Notes: generated from the sequence alone by a model not told the origin. Positions 1 to 14,874 are shown, counted from the stretch's first letter. The stretch: 64,000 nt of DNA from Numida meleagris (GCF_002078875.1 NC_034411.1:48729620-48793619); one strand, 5' to 3'. A program made the numbers and translations.

Positions 1-3000
1 GGTCTTGACTGAAGGAGAAAGCTGCTGGTCAATCTCAGGGCTTCTTTGAAGCGCGAGGTCGATGCTTAGGAACTTCAGCTACTTCTGTATGAACTTTATT
101 CCCTTCTGAAAGGGAGACAGATCTTTATGTAGGCTAGAAGAGCAGTTCCAAACACTGTGTGCGGTTTCCAAGTAAAGCCTTATTTGTGCAAAAATGCAAG
201 GATGAGGTGTGGTAACCTTGTAGAAAACTGTAGAAAATGCTTTGCATGCTCCTCCAGTGTTGTCCAGCTGTGGATCTCAAGGGCCATTCATACTTTGCTT
301 CCGTGTAGCACAGCTTGCTCTTACAAACACTTTTTTTCCTAGATGAGAAGTCCTCTCTTCAGCTTCTCTGGTTCACCATTACCCTCTGTGTGGTGCAGCA
401 GCACAATATGGGCTTAGCTGACTTCTCCCTATTGCTTTCTTCCCATATGCAGAATTATGCACAAACTGCAGGGAAGAAGTCAATTGGGCTTCCATTACTC
501 TGAGGTGAATACAGGTGTGCTACTGTGGATAAGGCAGTGAGAGGGATATCCTGTGATACCTGTGTGGAAAATCATTCCACTGGCATAATCCTCAAAGTGC
601 CACCATTTAGAAGGCTCTTGATGGCTTAACTTACTGCACTGCTCCAGGGTGGCTGTGTAAAAGTGATTTGGAGTACAACGTGTATTTGCTAATACCAAAC
701 TATTTCTGCCTTGTGTGAAAGTGCATGAGGATAAAAAACATGACGTGTCTTCCCTATCTGCTTTGGAGTGTTTTGTTTAACAGAAGTGACAATGATGCAT
801 AGACTTAGCATGTCCTATTTTTAAATCAAGAACACAAGGCATTTGCTTTGGAGACAGCTCTTGATTTTTAATGAATGTTTTGCTAGATCAGATCCGTGTC
901 ATGGGTATGGTTAGAAAGTGCTGAATGCTTCCCTCTTACCCTGCTCAGTGTAGTTTGTGATCAATGCCTCTTCTTCATTTAGCAATTTCACACATTAGTG
1001 ATTCCTTTAGACTTCTTTACAGATGCACGAATTAGACAACAATTTCTTAACCAGCATGTTACGGATTTTTTTTTTAGTAAGTTGAGGTTGTTTTGACAGT
1101 TCACTTATGAAAACAGTAAAATACCAGTGTTAGTTCTCAAGAAGGCTAAGTGGAGTCTAAGCCTTTCCATGACTGGTTGTCAGTTCTTTCTCTATGCTTA
1201 CTAATGACACTGCAGCTGCAGAGTGCAAGATTCTTTATTTTCTCTGCATAGCTGTCTTGGTTTCAGCTGGGTTAAACCACAACAGTAATGAACAGAGTTT
1301 CCTTTTATTTTTGTATTTTAAACTTATGCCTGAATAGAGTACTTGATAGTACTGTGTTATTACAGGCAGTTCTTTTTGTGGGAGTGAAGAGGTATTTTGG
1401 CATCATAAAATTATAAGAAATTTTCTTATAATCACATCTTCTCACCAATTGATTTTATTTGGCATTGTGATAAAGATGATAGGGAGCTACAGTCATCGTG
1501 ACAGAGGATTGACTTTCATTGCTAGAATTATGGGCACCATGGGTTGTGGAGTTCTCAAAATTCAGAATGTTATGGCATTTGGTCTTGTATTTCTTATGGT
1601 ACTTGTTTTTCATAATTTAGTGGCAATGATGTGAATCCCAGCTAACCTGCTGCTCCTTGTTGTGTCTTGCCCACACCTCCACCTGCTGGCTACATCCCTG
1701 CTTTTACTGCCCGTGGCTGTGGGGTAATTTTCCCCACTTAGAATGCATACCACAAGGGCCTATCTGCCTTGAGAACTGCTCTGAAATTTAAGTGCTTAAG
1801 TGAATGGAGTGCTTGGGAACTCTTTTGGGAACCCTTGTCCTAGAAAGTGAAAATGCTGCAGTTGTTGATAGGGCTGGGAGAAGATGGGAGATTTTCTCTC
1901 TCTTTTTTCTACCTATTTCTCCACTGCAGTGTCTGCAAGCACGTCTATCAATAGGAGAGAGAAAATACTCCTCATTCCTCAAGGTCTTGCTTCTGTACAT
2001 CTCTGTAGTAAGCAGTGGAAGGATATCTGCTGCCCTTGATCAAACTGTTGGCTTATCAAGGCCATGAGAAAATGGGAAGCTGAGTGGGCCTGGGGAGGTA
2101 AAGGTAAGGTAGAGGTGGTGGAATAAATATAGAAGCCTATGGCAGACTGCCTGCCTTCTCCATGTTTTTCCGTGTTATTTCTTTCCCTACTGAGTACTTC
2201 TAGTCCAGGTATGTGGGTAGATGTCTGCTTGCATAAACTCTGCTGGTTTGCTTCTGGCAAGTAGGACAGTCAGTAAAAAGTGCTAATTTGATTTCATTTT
2301 TAAAAAAAGTACTTTTTTAGCAGGTTTCTGATCCACCTTTTCCTATTCTATCTTTCTCTTTTTTTTTGATTGGCTTCAAACACTCAAAGCAATGTTCATG
2401 CTGTAGGTGTAGAGGAAGAGGGAACACCTGAAGTCAGGGATTGTAGGAACAATGAGGTTGACAGTGGCTGTTTTAAGTTTGCTTCTCTTGCTCTAGAGGT
2501 TGCTTTTGAGACAAGTGGGTACTGGAATTTTGTATTTTAGGAGAACTTGTTTGAATAAAGTTTAAAGCAATGCCAATATTGGAGAATCTAAAATAACAGT
2601 GGGAATAGATTAGAGGGAGAGATAACATGATCACTCAACAGCTGCTGGCATTTTTGCGGTTAAATCTACCTTGGAAGGCATGATGTGCCCAATTGCTTCT
2701 AGAAAATTTGTCCAGTGTTTTTGGTAACTTCTTTTGCGGAGGGTCTGGGCAGGTGTCTTTGGGGACACTTGTGCAGTTGCCAACTTGCTCTAATCTTACC
2801 ACTGATGGGTGAAGTGGTCTGGGCTGACAGATGTTCAGTAAGATAAATTGCTGCTGGTGTTTCATGGAACAGCAAATACCAGGTCCAAATGTCTGAGTTA
2901 CAAGTTGTAAAAACTAAGTAATGGACAGTTATGAGCTGATTTTCTGCACTCTTTGCTTCTGAGAGGAATGTTATGAGGCGAATTTTTTAATAGAAGCAAT

Positions 3001-6000
3001 TTTCCACTTGCTGAGCCTAGCTTAAGACTTGTTTAATCTTAGTACTTCAGCTATGGTACAAACAGTTAGTGTTAGAATGTAGTGGTCCTTCAACATTAGT
3101 CTCAAAGTGACCTGTTCGCTGCCATGTTACAGCATATGCTTTCATTCCAGACTATCACCATTTTCTCATTCTTTCAACTTTTTAAAAACCTTTATAAGAA
3201 GGCAGAACCTGAACTATACTTGCAATTATTTCCACAGTGCTGAACAGGGATGTACTTCTGAAATGCAGATTGGCTTTCTGTGCCTTGAAAAAGCAGCTTT
3301 TTTTTCCCCTTCTGATTTTCACAGCTGCAGTGTTAGGCATAAAAGCAATGAAGCAAGAGTGTGTCTGACTGTCTTCCTACGCTGGCCAGTCTTTCATGGT
3401 GACTCCAACTCTGGGTTTCTGCTTTTCTGCTTTGCAATTGGTCAGTTGCAAAATCGATGTCAAGAAAGTTGCATTAAAAGTTTGTTGGGGAATTTCTTGC
3501 CCCAAAAAGACAAAAGTACACAGACAAGGCAAAATGAGGGAAGCCATCTGTGCGTTAAGGAAGTCTGACTAGCAGCGTGGAAGACTTCAGTTCTGGGTGT
3601 TTCTTAAGGCTATTGGCATCAAGTGACAGAAGTTTGGCCTTATGGGGAGAGCTGTAGTTCTGGATTAGGCTTTACTGTGGAAGTTAGCCTGCGTACCAGT
3701 GTCTGAGAGTTTTGAAGGTGTCCGTACAGACCCAGCTGTTTCACCACAGTCAGAGTGGCTGTGTCACCCCGATGGGAACGCGCATGTCATTCCACTTACT
3801 TTTTGTGAAGACTCGTTTTTGACGTGCATCTTCCTAACATCCAGTGTACAAAGGGACCTGCAAAGATTCATGTAGGTAAGAGAAGAATAATTGGATAGTA
3901 TGTAGTTTCTTTCTAGTAGTGTAAGTCAGTCTTGGCTGCTGCTGTGTTAATTGCGTCTTAAAGAAAACTATCAGCAGGCTAATGGCATCTTTGAAAACAG
4001 AAACTTACCCCAACCTATTCATCTCCTAAGAGATGAGCATTTCCAGTCTTAATGATCCATTTAACTACCGGTATTAAACACACATCTCGAGAAAAAATAT
4101 TTGCAATTAAACAGGAAGAAGCCTGTTAATGTAACTTCGAGGCTGAGTGGTTGAGGACAGTCAAGTAACTTCAAGACAGATTTTAAAACAGGTTAGCTTT
4201 AGTGCAACACTTACTGGTAGTATTTCCCAGGTAAGTATGTACATCACTTTGGTTCTGTCTTAAGGGCTCAAAGGTTAATGAACAATGCATCAGAACTAAG
4301 GGCTAACTAAGCAGTTCATCCACGTCAGAGATGGAAACAGTCACATTGTGACTTGCCTGTTGTCACACAAATACTTCTTGATGAGATCTGACTGAGAGGT
4401 TGTTACCCTCATTCATCTAGTTTAATTGGAAAAACACTTTTATTCCTTACCTATAACTTCTCTTTCCAAAATGTGGAGCTCTTTACTCTGCCCGAACAAA
4501 CTTGCTTGTGAATAGTAAACTCCTGCAAACCCTGGATGGTAGCCTTGTAGTGCAGGAATGAGTTTGGTGTTCAGCTGGACATTTCTTTTGTATACAAGGT
4601 AGCCCTGTCTGTAAAATATACCTGCATGCTGAGCAGGTGGATGGACTAAGCAGGGTCACTAGTCCCAGAGCATTTGTAAGCAGCGTGGATTACTGTGTGT
4701 GCCTAGGCACTTCACTCACACATGCCCATTGCTAGGACTGCCAGTGTTTTATTCCAGTAGTTTTTTGTGGCAGATAACCGAGCAGCTCTTTATGTCCCAG
4801 TGAACTGTGGAAACTTGTCTGTCCTTGGGGCGTGTTTTGAGGGGGAAGGGAGGAAGATATTGTGGGAAAGCATCAAATGACTGAAGTTGCTTTAGGGCTC
4901 CAATCAAAGGGCTATAATTATCAAAAGGTGGAGGAGCACCAGCCCACGAGTAAGCAGTGCTTGGTCTTTTGCCTGTAGTTCCAGGGAGGCTGGGAGTGGA
5001 GCACCAAGGTGCATGATGGACTTCATGTGTGGTAGGATGGAGCAATCAGTGAGCCAAAGCTGGCATAACAAGCATTATAAGAAGGGCAGAATATTTTTTT
5101 ATGGAAAAAAGCAATTGCCTTGGCTGCTAGGACAATGTGAAATTGCTTTGATGTAAAACTTTGGCCTAATGTTCAAAACAACTCCGTCACCTGAGCCAGA
5201 TTGCCAGGCTGAACGCGTAGGTAACACAGGCTGTCACGCTGTGCTTACCAAGGGATGAGTAATTGTAAACTGCACCTTTAATTTACCCTCACTGGTTCCT
5301 CTGTGTAGATTGAATCTTCCTTGTTGACTGGAAACTCAATGAGCTATTATTTCTCCATTAGCTATATCTGAAGTATTTAAGGATTTATCACATGAATATT
5401 CACTATTTGCATGTATAATCTGGACTGTCTTTAAAAATTAGTTCCCCATTTTTCTATGTATGTAATTTTTGTTTGCTGGTTCATTTGTTAAGAGCCGCAA
5501 CATGGAGTGGCATAGAAATTATTCTGCTTTCCTAACTGTCTTTGCATAAGTAGTTATCCAGAGCTGCTTCTGAAACCACAGCAGGAAATGAGTTTTGGCT
5601 TGCACAGAAACAGGGTGAAACCAATGTCCCAATTTTTCTAATTAAATACATAATTGTTTCATCCCTTTGGATTGGAAAATAGTATTGCAAGTGCTTGTAT
5701 TTCAGTTTTGAATATTTTTGTGTTACAAAGCATTTTATGTCTTGACTTGTCTTTATTCAGCAGTAGTTGCCAAAGGCATCATATGGAGGATTTTCAGCAG
5801 TTTTAAGGTGGAGTATGTGTGAGTTCTCCTGGCATGGCTGACCTCTTGCTTGCAGCTGTAGGTAGTGGGGTTTTTTAAACAAAGGAGTATTGGATACACT
5901 TAATTTTAGCAAGTGACAATGGTTTAACTCTATTCCATAGGAGAGTTAGATTCCTTCCTTTTCATACAGTGCTTCCTGGATGCTGTGTTCTGCTGTGTTG

Positions 6001-9000
6001 CAGTGCCCAGGCAATGTCTGCTGCACTCTTTCTATATTCAGCAGATTTTACTCTGTAGAGGTAACAATGCATGCTATTCATAGGACTTATTAGGGTCTTA
6101 ACTCCTGTGCTGGGCACCGTGTGTGCAGAAATGGGCCCTTCATGCTTTATCTAAGCTACCTGCCTATGGAAGGAATATGAGCACAGTGTCCTTCTGCAAG
6201 CCATAAAGATGGATTTGAGGGGATTGCTCCATCTTCCGTGTGTTTGGAGGAATTTGAGGAAGACTGATGGTAGCTGTTCGGTCGCTTTCAGCTATAATGT
6301 GAAAGTGAAGTCCTCAAAGAGTATCCACATGTAGCTACTTAAGAAGTATATCAACATCTTTCTTTATTATTAGAAAATAGCTCTCCCTCCCCCATTCCTT
6401 TATGCTGTCTGTGGGCCAGCAGATAAAAAAAAACCACCCAAGCTGTCAAAGCCCTCCATCAGTAGTGAGTCAGACACTTCTTAAGCTGTTGCTGTGATAT
6501 TGGAGTTCAGTAAATGGTGTATGAGGGAGTGAGGTTGCTGTTCTTATTGAGGAAGATGCAAAATGTAACCATGTGCGTGCTCATTTTGGAAACAGCCTGA
6601 AATTTGCTGGCTACTGGAATGACTGAGAGGGCTGCTGAGATGGAGCCCATCATCCCCCCTGTGCTGGCTGGTATCACCCTGTGCCAGCCAGTGCCTGTTC
6701 TGAGCAACACTGAGGATGGGCTTGCTAGAGCAAAGCTTGCCTTTGGTTGCTGCTTATGCGTGGAGCCCAGCTCCCCTTTGCTGGAGGAAAAGGTCTTTCC
6801 AGGGAATTGGATTCAGGCCAATTGCTGTATGAGAGGCTTCTCATGCTGCTCCCGCATTCTGGCATTTCCATTCTCCCTGACCAGCTCATGGAGAATCATT
6901 AGTGTTTCTTTAGCATTTAAGCATGCCAGACTCTGCATCCAAACTTTTAATTTGAAATAGGGTATTCTATTATTAGCTGTAGCCTGAAGCAGTTTTCAAA
7001 ATCCACCTGTCACTTTAATTATGCTGACTCTTTCCTTGTTTTTTTTTTCCCTTGTTCATTGATAAGAGAAAATATTAGAGAAATGTGCATTGCTTGCAGC
7101 TTGTGGCTAATGTGGCACGCTAACATATTTTAGAATGCGTAAAAAGGGAGAACATGAGTTTTAAAGGAATCTGGTAATGTAGATCAGACAAAGAGAGAGT
7201 GTGTATAATCACGCTTCATGGGAAGTCCTCTGAAGCTCAGTCTTTTTATTTGGGAAAGAAAGAGATATTTGGGCTACCTGAACACTGGCTGTCCATTACC
7301 AGTTTTAAGAAGATCCAGTTCCACTGTGGAAAGTTTCCTGAGCTGGTGGTGCATGATGCTTAAAAGCTGAGCAGGAGTAGATTACTTTTATGGGCATCAG
7401 TATTTTTTCCAAGCTAAAAACAAGTTACTGAACCCATTTAAATGCAAATCATGAAAGCTGTTTCTCTGTCCAGTATCGATTTGGATTATTACTAAAGAAG
7501 GTGATTTTATATTGGGGGCACTGAGTGTATTTGCTTCCATTATTAAGCTAAAATGGCAGGCTATAAGAGCTTGGCAGAAAATCCACGTGTGTGCACCTGT
7601 CTATGTGACTTCTGCCATGCTGACTTACAGAGCGCTGGTTTGAAATTGGCAGTGATGATAACTCTACAGTTCAGCTGTCTATCTGCACAAAAGTTAGAGA
7701 CCGCATGAACCTTTACTGAAAGGAAGGTGGCAGAGAAACCATTGTAGGTAAGCACCTATGCCTCTAGCAATGGAAGAACTTTTTGCTAATGTGGTACCTA
7801 GGAATCAAGAGGTGACTCGCAGGAAGCCCAAGTTTCCTTCGTTCTGTTGTTCTCTCACCTGTGTCATTATTTCTGCTCTGTGCAAGGACAGACATGAGGA
7901 AGCCATTCACAAGTGTGGTATGTAGACCAATTTTGAGTATCTCCTATGTTGGTCTCTGACAGACCAGATACAAATCTGCTACTCTGAGACCTTGCTCGTG
8001 TTCCATTTCATTGGCAAAGGAAATCATTTGTGTGCCACAGTGTGAAAAACAAGCAAAAGAATAAACTGAGCCACCCCAAAATACCTTGCAAGCCCCAGTG
8101 GTCTTATATGGTGCCCTGAGAGCTAGATGAACACTCTTGTTACATCTAGAAGAAGTCCTTATGAAAGTCTTCTGCTTTAGGATGTAGGATGTAGCTGGTG
8201 CTGAAAGCTCTTGGCAACTGAAATCTTCTACAGCTGGAAACAGCAGAAATATGAGAGAGGAGCAACGAAGAGCTTCCTTTCTTATCTTTTTTTCCCACAG
8301 AAGGAAAGGGAGTGCCTAGCTTTGATCTCACTCCCTTCCTTCCACCTGGTTCTGCGTGCTTGTTTGTGCAGTTTCATGTCTGAAGACTTGATTTTCCTCT
8401 CTGGTGTCCTTGGAATATCTCCCATTTGAAAAAATCTGTAGGTGGGAATGGAAGCTAGCCTGTGAGAATCTCGAGGAGGAAGGATTATAGGTATCTTCCT
8501 CATGAATGTATTTGTGTCCAGGCTGGTCTTTACAAGGGCCTCAAGTCTCAGACTTTGGACATTTGTAAGAAGAATAGCTACTTAAAAACAACCGGGTTGA
8601 TTTACATTGTTTAACACAGTATCACACTGTAAATTCAGTGTTCTTTGAATTGGCTGTTCTCTGTTAAGCGCAGACTCACACAAAGCTGTGCTAAGAACTT
8701 CAAATTTTAAGGTGCACAAGAGTGCTTCCAGGTGCTTTCTGATGGCATGACTTCTGTGCCTTGACAGTGAGGTCTAACTTAAAGGGGTTTCTGTTTCTGT
8801 TCACAGAAAGCGTGTGATTAGTTATGGCTACGTGGTCTCTTTCTATAATCATTTTGTCCCTTGAATGGCAATGAGCTGCTGCAGGTATTTGGTTTGTGTG
8901 CAGGTGTTTTGCAGGCCTAACTCATCTGAGGAGCAGCTCTACTGAAAGACTTCATTTTGAATTCATTGGAGTTAGTTCCTTATCTATGCCCTATGGGATA

Positions 9001-12000
9001 ATGATGATACGTTTCTTGTGCATACTTCACTGCTATACAGAGTCTCTGGTTTTAAAATGTATACATTAAGTACAGTGTCAGTTAGAACATTGCTCTTCTT
9101 GGAAGTTTTATTTTAAATTGTAATGCCTACTTGAAATCTTCTCCTGTGCTTCCAATCACATCTTTGCTTTCAAAGATGAAATTGCATGGGAAGGATACAG
9201 TACAGGTAATGCGGTCAACTCTTTTTTTACTAAGGCATGCTAATGCAAAAACAGTTCTGTTCTAAGAAGCAGATCAGAAAGGATGCTTAGCTAGAGTCAC
9301 TTCCTTTTCTTCGTGTCTGGATGTGGAAAGCCATTTTCTACAGGAAAAAAAAAACCCTATTTCACTATCTTGAACAAATGGATTAAAATCTGTCCAAATT
9401 AAATGTTTAACCTGAGGCAGCTATGTTGTTGTTGTGGTTTTTTGGTGTTTTTTTTTTGGCACAAAGATTAATGTTTGTTGGATGGTTGAAGTAGCCAGCT
9501 GGTAGTGCCCATCTTTAGAACTTTTGATGTGTTTCTTTTGAGCTGGTAGTAAAAAAGTTTAGTCTTAAAATACAGCTTAACAGATGGAAAAACTAAATGA
9601 TATTCATTGCGATTTGTAGCATGCCTCTTTTGGCTAAGCAGTACGAGCAATGTCAGTATGAGCCAGTCTTTGAGACAGTCTGTCCATAGTCTTACATCCT
9701 GACTCAACCTTTGTCAAGGTACAATGGTTAACATTATCAAGATCAGAAGGGCATTGGTTCCAGTTCTCCTGGACTAGGGTAGTGCTGTATGCTGCTGTCA
9801 GGGGCAAAATTAGTGACAGAGAACTTCAGCTTCTGCCGTAACAGGAGGATACTGGTCTTCCATGCTGCTATATGAGAGACATGTGAGTAAGGTTCATCTG
9901 CCCTGAGACAGACATCTATGCTATAATTGCTTTACGCTCCCTTCGTAGTCTGTTGTTTAGTGTAGAGGGAGAGTAGACTTCTAAAGACAGGTAAAAGAAA
10001 TCCCAGCTTATGAATCTTGGGTGTTGGTAGAAAAACAAATAAACAAAACTCTTTTTTAAGCTTTTCTTTAAAATGTTGCACAACATGAATCTTTTTGATC
10101 AGATGAAGATCTCATTCTGCTTTGAGATAGGTATGACTGTTTATGTGCTAAGTGGCTTCATGTGCATGTGTTCTGCCTGTCCCATGATCAGCCTGTTTGT
10201 TTGGATGCAAGGAAGATTAAGGAAGGAAAAGCTAACCTCCAGCTGTTTCCAGATGGAAGGCAGTGGAAGGAAACACAGCGATGAGTGTTTGAGTTTTGAA
10301 TTCAGGTAGATTGCTTGAATGGTTCCTTGAAAGTCTGCCAGAGGCTAGACACCAGCCAGTGTTGTCCAGGAGGATGAAACCCATGCTGTTACAGCCTTAC
10401 CTGATGCTGCTCTAGCTGGTCTGGCTTTTTGCTGTAAATAGGTTGTGTTGTCTGAGTTCAAAGCATTGAAACGTTGAGCCCATATTATTCAAATTATGAG
10501 ATAATTTAGAAAAACAAAGTTGATCTGCCTCTTGACTCTTTAATTTCTCTAGCCAGCAGCTCCTGAATGATGCCAGCAACTGCAAACTTACCGTGATTAA
10601 AATGAATTTCGTGGCTGCTGCAGAAGCATTTGCCAGATGGAGCAACTAATATTAGAACCCTCCTGTGGCAGGAGCTTAGTTATAAACACAAGTGAGAAAT
10701 GGTCTTTCCTGAAAAATGTGGTGATGGTGACTGAAACGTACCCAGTGGAGCTGGTATAGGGTTCACACAGAAGCGTTGAGGTGGATTGTCTCAAAGTAGT
10801 ATGCTAAAGATGAGGTACATTTTGGACCCTGAAAAGGTTCTGCGTGGAAAGGTTTAACCAATAATATTTTTCTTGTGAAAACAAAGGCCGCTTTCTAGAA
10901 GGATACTTCAATAATTTGCTTTTCATGAGCTCAGAGACAGGGGCACTAGCTCACTGGGCACCCTGTCAGGACTTGATAGTAAGGTTTCTAGCTTGCCTGA
11001 AAAGGGAGACTTTAAGTTACCGTAAATATGAATGTTAAAATGCAGCAAGAAATAACATAAACTGACTTCTAGCTAGTTAAACTAGATGCAGTGCTAAGCA
11101 GAAAGCACATTTTGTGCTCAGCCATTATCCATCCAGGGCGCAGCACACATTGACATTACCTGATCTCTTTATGGCCCTGGGAGCAAAATGTGCTGGTATT
11201 GTGATAGTGTCGTACCATGTGTAGGTGGGACTGAAGTCTGTTGATGTAGATACACGAGTCTCTGAGTGGTCAAAGTTTGCATAAAATATAATTAAAAAAC
11301 CCTTCACTTTCATCTGTGTTAAGCAAACAGTCATTATTTGGTTGGCTCTGTTTGAAGTGTTGATCTTTTGTACTGGAGACTAAAAAAGTCAGTTGCTCTG
11401 AGACTCCTGGTGGAGAGGTTTAGCTGCTTTTATTTGAGAAAGAAGAACTTCCCATTTTTTCAGATAATCCACACTGCATCTTACTTGGGTGCTATGGAAA
11501 TACCAGTGTCCTTATTTGATGCTTTGTATCAGGGCAGCTCTGTGGAGCCCCAGGGCTGCAGATGTGCTGTGTTTTGCCGGTTGAGTTTGTTGCAGCTGGG
11601 ATTAGGGCTGTCATAACACTCTGCTCTGAACCTGCAGGATGCTTTATTGCCTGGGGTGAAACGTGGGAGCTGAACTGTTGTAGCACCTGAAGGCCTAGAA
11701 GGAAAGTCTGCTGTCATGAGAAGTGCTGGGGAGGGAAGGGAGCGTTTCTATCAAAATGTGAATGCTTGTCTCTGAAGTGGCCTCAGAACAAGGCCTCCAT
11801 ATGAATGGATCTAGGTTAGCAGGCAGAGAGTACTGTAGCAGGAACAGATGGGTTTTAGCTGAGCAAAGTGAGGTGTAGCGGTGCGTCCTGCCAGATCCCT
11901 TCTACTCCTGCCTGACAAAGCTGTTGCTGTTGCTGAACCAGACTTCCACTCCACTTGGTTATTTTTTAAGAGCATCTGTTGGGAGGATCAAAGTACTATC

Positions 12001-12959
12001 TGGATGTACACAAGAGGTAAAATGTCTGAGTTTGTTTCAGGGTTTAAATGCGAAAATGACTTTTTTGGTGAAGAACAGAGGGTATTTTGAAATTTGTATT
12101 GTTAACCTGTTTGTCCTTGTAAGTAGGGCTCATGCTGTCTTGGTCTCTTGCTTGAAATTCAAAGGCAGATGAACTAATATTTGATTTTAATCCTAGCTCT
12201 CCAAACTTAAGTGCCATGCTTACATATTATTATTTTTTTAAGATGCAAAACAGCTGAATTCACACATCAGTGGTTTCTCAGTGTATTGCAGATGGTTCTG
12301 GCCATTCTTGCATTTTTGTTCTTTTGATGAATTTGAGGATCTTTTAGGATGGAGCCTGGGGAGTTCTAATCCTGGGAAAAGTTATTAGTTTAATCTTTAT
12401 TCCTTTGATGCCAGCATTTCTAGGATGAGTAACTAAACTGAAATTGCTGAGACTTAGCTTAAAAATTTTGGAACTATCAGAGAGCTGTTTTGTGTCTCTT
12501 TATAATAGCTGGCCCTGACAGTTTAACAGAGCTTATTGACCATCTGCTTTGTCTAGTTTGCCACATGGCAGAATACAACTAAGCCAAAATACTGCCTGCA
12601 GAGTGTGTTAATTAAACGACTTGCTTGTGAACACTATCAGGACACTAAATTGATTGATATTGTATGTTTAATGTGAAGAGCTTTACTCTTCCCTTTGCTG
12701 TAGTCACTGAGTATGAAGCCAAAGAGCGTAAGGTAGGTGGGAAGGAAGGAGGTGTTGGACTGCACATTGGAGTCCCCATTTCCCTCCTTGCCTGCTGTCT
12801 TCTGTTACCCAGTCCCAACAGATGGGACCTGGAGTATATTGAAGTCTTGTTCCCCGCTGCTCCTTCTGACTGCTGCTCTTTGCCTCTCACAAAGCTGGCA
12901 AAAGCAACAGCTGTTCCATAATTTCTGTGTTTGAAGGGAGAAACATAACAAGGGGAGGT

Positions 12960-12980
12960 GGGGGGGGGGGNGGGGGGGGG
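12960..12980. repeat. poly-G tract with an unresolved base
   Basis: A G-run of 21 positions with an N at 12971. The N marks a sequencing or assembly ambiguity in a homopolymer, so the true length is unknown. A run of this kind could also form G-quadruplex DNA. Confidence 0.9.
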
Positions 12981-14149
12981 ACTGAAAGACTTGTCATTTT
13001 GCCTGCAGGACTAGGGAGAAATGTTGTCCTTGCTTCTTTTTCAAGAGCCAGTATCTCCCCTGAGAACAGATTTAATGTTCTTTAGTGTTGGTGTTTGCAG
13101 GGAATTCAGTGTGTCTTTTTCTGAGGTGAAAGCAGAAGTCTGGAGTTTTAAGCAAATCACTTTTTGGTTCTGTCTGCATATCTCTAGCTGGAGGAATCTG
13201 ACTCTGGGCTGTATGTTAGTGTAACTAGTTCTGCTCCAAGGCACGGCTGCCTGGCAGAGCAGCTCTTTGGAGACATCTTCTCCAAAATGGTTGTGGCAAG
13301 ATTTTGGCAATATCCAACAGCTGTCTGCATAATCAAGGGACATGGTGTGGGTGCATCTCTGCAGCAAGAAGCCGAAGCCTGTCTAGCTTGTTATAATGAG
13401 CACATGGTGTGTTAGTGTGCTTTGCTGTGCTACAGCATGCTGTGCTTCTTTGAGGCCTTGCTATTCGTATTTCCATTGCAGCAATCTGTGTGCAGATTCT
13501 TTCTCTTCTGTAACAACAGGTAACTGTTCTTGCATCTGTGTATGTAGGCAGATATTTGTAGTCTATTTATAGGCTTCAGAAGGGCTAGTGTGTATATGTG
13601 TGTAGACTATATAGTATCCTGTTGGATGGCGCAACGTGAAATAGTATTGCAGTTCAGAATAACATCAAACTGAATGAAGCTACTGTCTGGCTATATGTTT
13701 AATACACCTAAGCTGCTTGAAATCCTTTGCATAGTAGGTAAATAACTGTAGGATAAAGCTGAAAGGCTGCTGTGCTGGTTGGGATTCTATCTGAAAAGCT
13801 GTGCATAGTCAGCCACAGGCAAAGCTCCTGCTAATATCCCCTTGTTTTGGCCTCAGGGATCTCCGTTCCAACCAGATGCACCCCCAGGTTGTGTTCTGGG
13901 CTGCAGGAGTTGCAGAGGTCTTTGATTTACACCGGAGCGCTTCATACCCCAGGTAGCCCTGGCGTGTGCTATCTTGCCAGCACAGGGAGCTCTTGGAGAA
14001 GGCAGATCTCGAGTGTGGGTGTGAGTTCTCTCTGTCCTGGGAAGCAGCGAAGCTTTGGTAGTCCCTGTAATTGAGGGTTGCTCTGTAGGGCATTTAAGGG
14101 CTACTTGTGAAAATTCCAATTCTCTTTAAACCTTCCTCTCCTCCCCAAC

Positions 14150-14165
14150 TTTTTTTTTTTTTTTT
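14150..14165. repeat. poly-T tract
   Basis: Sixteen consecutive T. It is followed by the short palindrome tgtgttaattaacaca at 14173-14188. Confidence 0.9.
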
Positions 14166-14853
14166 AACGTGCTGTGTTAATTAACACATTTAAGAGTAGA
14201 CTGTTATTCTTTTGTTAACTCGAAAACGTGAGGATTATAGCACTTCTGCAAAGGAACCATCCCAGTAAGGAAGGGGTTGATGGGGCTGTTTAAAAATAGT
14301 CCTTGCCTAGAGCTGTACTGCAATCACAGGAAAAAGCCTAAGTGACTGTTTTCTTTAGCAAGTCTATGAGGGTTGTACTACTAACAGGAAAAAACGTTTG
14401 CTTGTGTTTGTCCTTCAGCAGCCTGTTGGGCATCTTTCCCTTCAGCTTAGCCGAACTGCAATTTCTTTGGTATTGCCAGTCTCTACGTTCATTGAAAGGC
14501 CCTCATCGGCCTTGGACTTGCTCTGTTTGTCTTACATCGTCTTTCAGCCACGGTGGTTTGCACGGGCTAGCAGTTGTTGCATGAGCATCTGGAATTTTTA
14601 CAGCTGTGCTGGAAAATGTTGCTTGTTTGTGCATCTGAGGAGCACAGGGACACCACTTCAGTGCTTTGGCAGCATTCTGTTTTGGGTTCTCTAACCCTGT
14701 CGCGATTATGTACCCCACCACAAGTTTTCATTATCCAGTATGAAAAGGTCTGCCACATGTTTGCTGCAGGCAAGATAGCCTGTCCTGGAGGACGATGGGC
14801 TCTTTAGCATTTAAAAAGTAAAGCTGTGAGTAAATTAGACACTTCAGAATGAC

Positions 14854-14874
14854 TTTTTTTTTTTTTTTTTTTTT
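14854..14874. repeat. poly-T tract
   Basis: Twenty-one consecutive T in intron 1. No adjacent retroposon body is recognised. Confidence 0.9.

Noticed and set aside
3107..3568. 153-codon frame on the + strand
   Set aside because: It lies within intron 1, has low-complexity and cysteine/phenylalanine-rich composition, and shows no recognisable similarity.
6604..6960. 118-codon + strand frame in a locally G+C-richer patch of intron 1
   Set aside because: I considered whether it could be an upstream PPP1R14C exon. The residues do not resemble the family's N-terminus (no VKYDR or EKWI-like motif), so it is not exon 1.
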